Origin: Thuidium tamariscinum | Lineage: Eukaryota; Streptophyta; Bryopsida; Hypnales; Thuidiaceae | DNA: 64,000 nt | NCBI GenBank assembly: GCA_947034885.2 | Contig: OX344750.2 | Span: 40,596,821 to 40,660,820, forward strand | Direction of reading: 5' to 3' | Shown: in pieces, positions 59,096 through 64,000 of the stretch | Numbering within the stretch: the stretch's first letter is position 1 | Layout: the number at the start of each line of letters is the position of its first letter | The notes under the pieces: generated by a model | What the model saw: only the letters and a program-made list of their open reading frames with translations | What the model was told of the DNA's origin: nothing | Databases searched by the model: none | Made by a program: the position numbers and the translations under genes

Positions 59096-59828
59096 GGGTC
59101 ATTGCAAGAAAGACCGACTGATTTATGTAGCGTTTTCCACAATACTGCTGAAATTTTCGGGAGTATTGTATAATTAGAAAAACAATTTTTAAAAAATGTA
59201 AAAAATATGTTTTAGGTATATACCTCTAAGAAGAAGGTACCCTAGGAAGGAAAAGTGTAGGAAAATTCTCTAAGTAGGAGAACTAGAAAAGTGCAAATTT
59301 TCATGAAAATATATACTTTGACATTTTAATTTGTAAAAAATAGGAAAAAGAATTTTAAAAAAAACTAAAAATTGGAAATTGGGGAGAACTTTATGATGAA
59401 GAGATTTCACCAAAAGAATGATCCCAAAACCATCTTAAATGTTCAAAAGTATGCGTGCAAGGGAGGCCTGTTCACGCATATGTAGAGGAAAGAGAATAAT
59501 GATTTTTAAGATTTCCTTTGGTAGAAACATGCCTACCTAGTATGGGAATAGGCCACAGAAATTTTAGCTTTAGATCATTAATTTTGGATGCTCCCTAGTA
59601 CTAAAAACCCCTAAACCGCAAAGTGTGACAAATTAGCTTAATTGAGATTTAATTATAAAATGATTTTTGAAAATTTCTGAAAAATAAAGAATTTGATTGT
59701 TGTCATGTCAGAAATCTTTAGTCAAAATTTCAAGTTAATATGGCTCATACTTTAAAAGTTATAATCAATAACAACTCCGTCATTCAAAGTGTGACGCAAA
59801 ATAGTACCGGTCTTTCTTGCAATCACCC
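59096..59828. mobile_element. 733-bp TIR element (family member B), nested in the MULE
   Basis: Ends GGGTCATTGCAAGAAAGACCG and the complement of CCGGTCTTTCTTGCAATCACCC. Flanked by ATTA on both sides (59092-59095 and 59829-59832). Length and terminus match the element at 43890-44620, and both share AACTTTTAAA/AACTTGAAATTT-type inner blocks. It inserted into the right non-coding end of the MULE and is non-coding. Confidence 0.75.
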
Positions 59829-60019
59829 ATTATGTAAACATAGATCCCTAATTTCCAAAAAATCACCTAAAACTTTAGATCTTGAATACTTTATAATTGT
59901 CCTTTAGCCTAAAGAGATATTTTATAATCTCATCCATCAATCTTTCAAATCTTTTTTCATCCAATGCGATGAACAACACATATATTTCATCCAAAAAATC
60001 CAAATATAAAAAACTCATC

Positions 60020-60150
60020 CAACTCCGTTCATCTCCATTCATCCCTATTCATCTTCATTCACCTTCATTCATCCCCATTCATCTTCATTCATCCCCATTC
60101 ATCTTCATTCATCTCCATTCATCTTCATTCATCCTCATTCATCCCCAATT
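60020..60150. repeat. Subterminal CATTCATCC simple repeat, right
   Basis: Runs of CATCTTCATT and CATCCCCATT about 190-310 nt inside the right end of the MULE. It generates a spurious His/Ser/Pro/Ile frame. The partner repeat is at 46745-46830. Confidence 0.85.
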
Positions 60151-60261
60151 TTCCATTAATCCTCATTAGGCACTTCTATAGCTATATATTTTTATTCAAA
60201 ATCATTGATATAGGTATATTATGGTGAAAACTTGGAAAAATTTTACAAGTTAAAAAAAAAT

Positions 60262-60337
60262 TTCAATGCTCAATGCTCAACACTCGATGCTCAACGCTCA
60301 ACGCTCGTTGCTCCCCGCTCACATGGTAGCAACCCTG
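60262..60337 (-). repeat. Right terminal inverted repeat of the MULE
   Basis: Read on the minus strand it starts CAGGGTTGCTACCATG and then has GAGCGGGGAGCAACGAGCG, followed by TTGAGCGTTGAGCATCGAG-type units. The external 8 nt differ from the left end except at C1, A2 and G5. The inner 20-nt block is identical. Confidence 0.9.
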
Positions 60338-60346
60338 CTCATACCA
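60338..60346. repeat. Right 9-bp target-site duplication of the MULE
   Basis: CTCATACCA, identical to 46466-46474. Confidence 0.92.
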
Positions 60347-62300
60347 TACCAAATGGGAAAACATACTTAGTAACTAATGAATTGAGCATAAGAAGAGATG
60401 TGAAGCCTACCAAAAAAATAGTACAAAATAAAGAGCCCAAAAGTACTGAACATATAGGATCCCAAAACCTAAAATATACAACATATAAAAGCTAAAAAAG
60501 TAAGAGACAGAATCGCTGAACAAAAAAATTTGGAATTCATAACAAATAATACAAAAACAAATCAATAATAAGTATGACATAGGACAAGAAATAAAATTCA
60601 CCCGTGCCTTTTGCCTCCACTTTTTGTTGTTCTTATTTGCTAACATAATCGCTATAACATTCTTATATTCACAGAGAAGCCTTTGGATTGGAGCAAGATA
60701 GCTCATTCAATGAGTCTTTTACATTTTTTTAGCAACTTCATGCCTTTTAATTAAAGTTGTTGTACCAAAGCCTTGAATTCAACTGCCTTCTTCAAAGAAT
60801 GAATAAAGTATGCATGAGTGGTGCGAAACACCTCTTCTACAAAGTACATGACTAATAGAGAAGAAAGACTCTGGATAGCCAAATTCAATCGGTAGGCACA
60901 ACGGAGAACTCCAGTTGCAAAAGGAGCATATTTATCTTTAATTTATATTGTAACCCCAGACTTCAGGATCTGGATAGTATTCACTCCATCAGTGCCAAAG
61001 CATAGCAACTTCTCCGCAATTTCAAAGTTACTGCACCCCCACCAACTCTCAAAGCACTCGTGATTACAAACATCAAATTGTTCATAGTGGCCCTAGTGGT
61101 GTCTATTTTTATATTGACAAAAGGAGAGGGATAATGATGCAAAACTAATTTGCAAAACATAAATGTGGATAGCAATCCAACTACTATTATCGCACATACT
61201 AGTCTCATTTGCGGATAGGGCAATGTAAGTAGCAGTAAAAACCAATGTTTTGATCTTTTGCTTCACAAAATCGAATAAATGCTCAACCATAATCCAACCA
61301 CAGCCATTGGCCCAATACTTTTGAAGCATGTTTGGCACCTCAAGGAATTGGTATAATTCAAACCTATCTTCACATTTTATCATAGGTCTTCTACTAGTAA
61401 GCATTTGGAATAAGGTACCAAATTGTACTTTTTTTTTGCATGACTCTATCGTACTACAACCTTAAATCTGCTTAGCCACAATTGTAAAACCACAAGCTTC
61501 ATACAAATCCATACACTTCTTGTGGATCTTCCAATTGCCATGTTTGGATATGGTATCCCACTTTGGAGCCATCTAAATTTGTTTTCCATATACCACTGTG
61601 CACGGCTTGCAATAAACCATATCCATCACTCTATCCTCTGCCAACACCCCTTCACTCTAGGATTCTTTTACAAACCGGTTACATTGAAATTTGCAATGCC
61701 GATTGTAATTTTTCTTCAACTTCTTCATTACAACAATGGTGGAAGCTTGTCCATCATTTGCATTCTTCCACCCAAAATCTCTGCTCTTTCCCTTCTTCCC
61801 ACCATAGCTCAGTGGTTCCACAAAGGCATCATCGGAGTCAATCATATCATCTCCATTTAAGTCGATGTTGTCTTTAGAATCGCAGATGCTTCTTCATCAT
61901 CAAACACAAGAACCATGACAAGGCATAATAGCAAAATCTCATTTTCTAAGGATTGAGAGCCTCCCACATCAATTAAGCTCCTCCCCTCTTGTAGCTCTAA
62001 GTTTAGAAGACTATGATTGAGTGAGTTTTGATTGGAGCTAAAATAATTCCACATGGTCTTTAACTTCCTTGCTTTCTTGCAAGCCTCCACTTTAAATGCC
62101 CTCTTCGATGCAATTGCCTTCTTCTCTGTAACTTTTGCCTAACGCTCTAATCTTGCAAAAAAATTTCAACGATTTTCTACTAGTAGCACATTGTCTTTGG
62201 CCTTTGCAGCTTCTACAAAGCCAATGTCCCCTTGGATGGAAGTAGAGTCTACCATTGGTAGCAACAAATCCTCGACTCCAACTTCCAAAATCAAAACCAA
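60347..62300 (-). pseudogene. 5' half of a decayed hAT-type transposase gene
   Basis: Minus-strand frames, with stops between them, give KWDTISKHGNWKIHKKCMDL and YEACGFTIVAK, then IALSANETSMCDNSSWIAIH, IDTTRATMNNLMFVI, KLLCFGTDGVNTIQILKSGV, KYAPFATGVLRCAYRLNLAI and LAPIQRLLCEYKNVIAIMLA. This is the order found in hAT-derived, zinc finger protein 862-like proteins. It continues on the far side of the MULE at 44650-46465. The MULE therefore landed between the CEYK region and the LLMLEEVDTII region. The N-terminal limit near 62300 is uncertain. Confidence 0.75.
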
Positions 62301-62309
62301 TTTGTAGAA

Positions 62310-63470
62310 AGGAAAACCCTAAATCCAAACTCCAACAAAACCAAAGTGAAAAAACAACAAAGCATATGACCAATAGCTTCACACAACTTAGTAAAGGATA
62401 CTATAATTCTATCTTCCACAATTGCAAATTTAAGTACAAGCCTGTATGCATAATTTTTCTATCCTTCAATAATGTGCAGTACCAATCCCAACTATGAAAT
62501 CCTTTACAACCACAAACATAAAAAAGCCATAATTTAAAAAACAAAACGATCTTCCATTCCTTCAGAAGGGTGGCTATGAATATGGCAACTCTAATATGTA
62601 AAAGCTTTGCCAGGAGGCTCCCTATAAAACTAGGGCATGGCAAAGTGGGCTACAAGAAATTCAAAGCAAATGTTCATTTGGCAATGGCAAGATTTAATTG
62701 AGGAAGGGGGTGATGTTCAAAACAATGATTATGAGAGAGAAGGTGGCTCTGCAACACCAATTGAGAGGATGGATTGCAGTTAAGATGGCTACATCATGGG
62801 AGAAGATAGCAAATGTCTCAAAAAACAATTAACAACGTCACCATGCTCTCGATACCCGTTCCGCGCGATTGCAACTCTGGGTCCTAAATCCGCGCATTAT
62901 ATAAGGTGATTTTGGGCCCTTTTTGCAATTTTTTTTGTAGCCATGGTGCCAAGTAAAAAAATTTAGTACAATTTTGCTCCAAATCGCTAGAAAAAATGCC
63001 CTAAGTAGTAGGTTACATCCAATTCCAGAAAACCCCATTCACACTCACACGTTCCCAAGGTTCCCAAATTCCCATTCACACCATCCAAGTACAAGTCAGA
63101 AAGACCCCGTTACCAACCTCGTCTTTTCTATTCATTGTGTTCCCGTGTCTTTTTCCTCCGAAGGAGAAACCGAAGTAACTTAGACAACAGTCTTCTCTTC
63201 TCTCGCCTCGATTGCATCGCCCCCTTCGACAGCTCGCTAACTGAACTTAGTTCCTCAGCCAACCATCTCTGGTCCCCGCCCTTCGCAAAACAAACTTCTT
63301 TACTCCTTCTCGTATCCCACATTGCCTTCACAATTCCTCAGAAATGTACTTTCACTCATACATACACACTCATTCAGGTTGATTTCCCTCCTGCATTCCC
63401 CAAACATTTTGCTCCGCTAAAAGTTAGCACAATCCGCTCCTCATCGCAATCCTAGTCCCGGTTGGAGCTA
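62310..63470. promoter_or_regulatory. Intergenic DNA, promoter and leader of the gene at the right edge
   Basis: The left part is AT-rich and gene-free. From about 63020 the composition shifts to CT-rich (CTTTTTCCTCC, CTTCTCTTCTCTCGCC), typical of plant 5' leaders. The downstream ATG lies in GCCATGGCG, a strong plant start context. Confidence 0.5.
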
Positions 63471-63473
63471 GCC

Positions 63474-63522
63474 ATGGCGTGCCACACTCCACCGGCTTCG
63501 GCCTTTGCAGCATCTCTTCAAG
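63474..63522 (+). CDS. First coding exon of a gene running off the window
   Basis: ATG at 63474 in a strong context gives MACHTPPASAFAASLQ, and the exon closes at CAAG/GTGGGT (donor 63523). The Ala/Ser/Pro-rich start could be a plastid or mitochondrial presequence. Sequence from 63523 to the edge looks intronic (T-rich with G-rich patches), so the product cannot be identified. Confidence 0.5.
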
Positions 63523-64000
63523 GTGGGTTTCATTTTTGGTCGTTTGGTTTGGAGTTTTGGTTTTGGGTACTTTTTTCCCGTGTGTGTGTGAGATCGCTCG
63601 TTTTGGATTGATAGGATTTGAGTGTGGATTTTGGTAGATGAGTTTGTGGTTGTCCGACTCGGAATTAGGGTTTGATTTCTGCATTGTTTGTGGTTGGGGA
63701 TTCAGTGGCATTCTTAGATTGTGAGCTTTTTTCGGAGGACTTGGGTGAGGGGATGGATTGGTACGTGGTTCAGCTGATTGTCTGCTAGGGAGGCTTGAAA
63801 TCGATCGCCGGATTGGCTGTGGAGCAGAGTTTATAGTGTTAGATTGGTGGATTTTTTTGTATTCTTTGTTGAGAAAGTTTCCAATGTACCTGAGAATGCG
63901 GTGTTTGGAAATCGTAGACGAAGTTAGGAAGGGTGATTTTCTGAAATTGCTTCTTCAACAACAGGTCATCATTGATGTACACTGGCTTAACTTCTTTTGA

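Larger units (their letters stand above)
46475..60337. mobile_element. Complete-ended Mutator-like element with accessory ParB-like/methyltransferase-like gene
   Basis: The 13,863-bp element is bounded by perfect 9-bp direct repeats and by terminal inverted repeats. Both ends begin CA and share CTACCATGTGAGCGGGGAGC, then CGAGCGTTGAGC after two mismatched bases. Inside are a leftward MULE transposase gene (47454-51227), a 558-bp divergent intergenic region, rightward ORFs from 51786, a ~115-bp palindromic repeat array (about 52850-53885) and an 11-exon accessory gene (53913-58367). A 733-bp TIR element is nested at 59096-59828. Both element genes carry inactivating lesions. It sits inside an older hAT relic. 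Related short elements occur at 15482 and 39945. Confidence 0.92.

Noticed and set aside
59897..60169. Frame rich in His, Ser, Pro and Ile
   Set aside because: It is the translation of the CATTCATCC simple repeat near the MULE end.
1..64000. LTR retrotransposons or reverse transcriptase remains
   Set aside because: I looked for long direct repeats with TG...CA ends and for RT, integrase or protease motifs and found none I could support.
1..64000. tRNA, rRNA or other structured RNA genes
   Set aside because: No A/B-box pair in a cloverleaf context or rRNA-like block was found by eye; a covariance-model scan would be needed to be sure.

Overview
The window looks like nuclear DNA of a land plant. 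The evidence is spliceosomal genes with GT-AG introns, a plant-type PPR-SMR gene, a CBS/PB1 gene of the Arabidopsis At2g36500 type, a plant cyclin H relic and Mutator-like/hAT transposon remains. Short introns, modest gene density and AT-rich repeat-filled spacers suggest a seedless plant, perhaps a bryophyte. That placement is inference only; no species can be named from the sequence.

Host genes: (1) a small GC-rich ORF of unknown function (2589-2978, -); (2) a PPR-SMR protein of the At1g18900/At1g74750 type (5489-8423, -); (3) a 14-exon CBS-CBS-PB1 membrane-anchored protein (17001-22040, +), whose reconstructed CDS is exactly 561 codons including the stop; (4) a five-exon GNAT acetyltransferase (34460-38126, +); (5) the first coding exon of a gene running off the right edge (63474-63522, +). 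Between 30.8 and 33.8 kb lies a broken cyclin H copy and a possible V-ATPase subunit F fragment, both on the - strand.

Repeat landscape: 10.3-16.1 kb and 38.1-46.4 kb are AT-rich and hold MITE-like elements, a degenerate ~250-bp tandem array and a long TA tract. From about 25.0 to 30.2 kb there is one imperfect inverted repeat with ~2.2-2.6-kb arms around a ~0.35-kb centre. One arm carries a 122-bp tandem triplication.

The most interesting object is a nearly complete 13.86-kb Mutator-like element (46475-60337). It has 9-bp target-site duplications (CTCATACCA) and terminal inverted repeats sharing a 20-nt perfect block. It is inserted in the middle of an older hAT-type transposase relic, whose 5' half lies at 60.35-62.3 kb and 3' half at 44.65-46.47 kb. 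Leftward it encodes a MULE transposase (GCM/FLYWCH-like zinc region, DDE domain with CxxH, SWIM-like C-terminus). Rightward it encodes an 11-exon, ~1092-codon protein that appears to join a ParB/sulfiredoxin-like domain (DGNHRLAA box) to a beta-class DNA amino-methyltransferase-like domain with altered catalytic motifs. Just upstream of that gene sit eight full copies and one partial copy of a ~115-bp repeat, each centred on an inverted repeat CCTCGT-CA-ACGAGG. A DNA-binding/methyltransferase-like accessory protein beside an array of palindromic sites recalls the VANC/tandem-motif anti-silencing arrangement of VANDAL MULEs, with different protein parts. This copy is damaged: two frameshifts in the transposase and two in-frame TGA codons in the accessory gene. 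Two shorter elements (15.48-15.72 and 39.95-40.17 kb) carry related termini, and a 733-bp element is nested inside the MULE.
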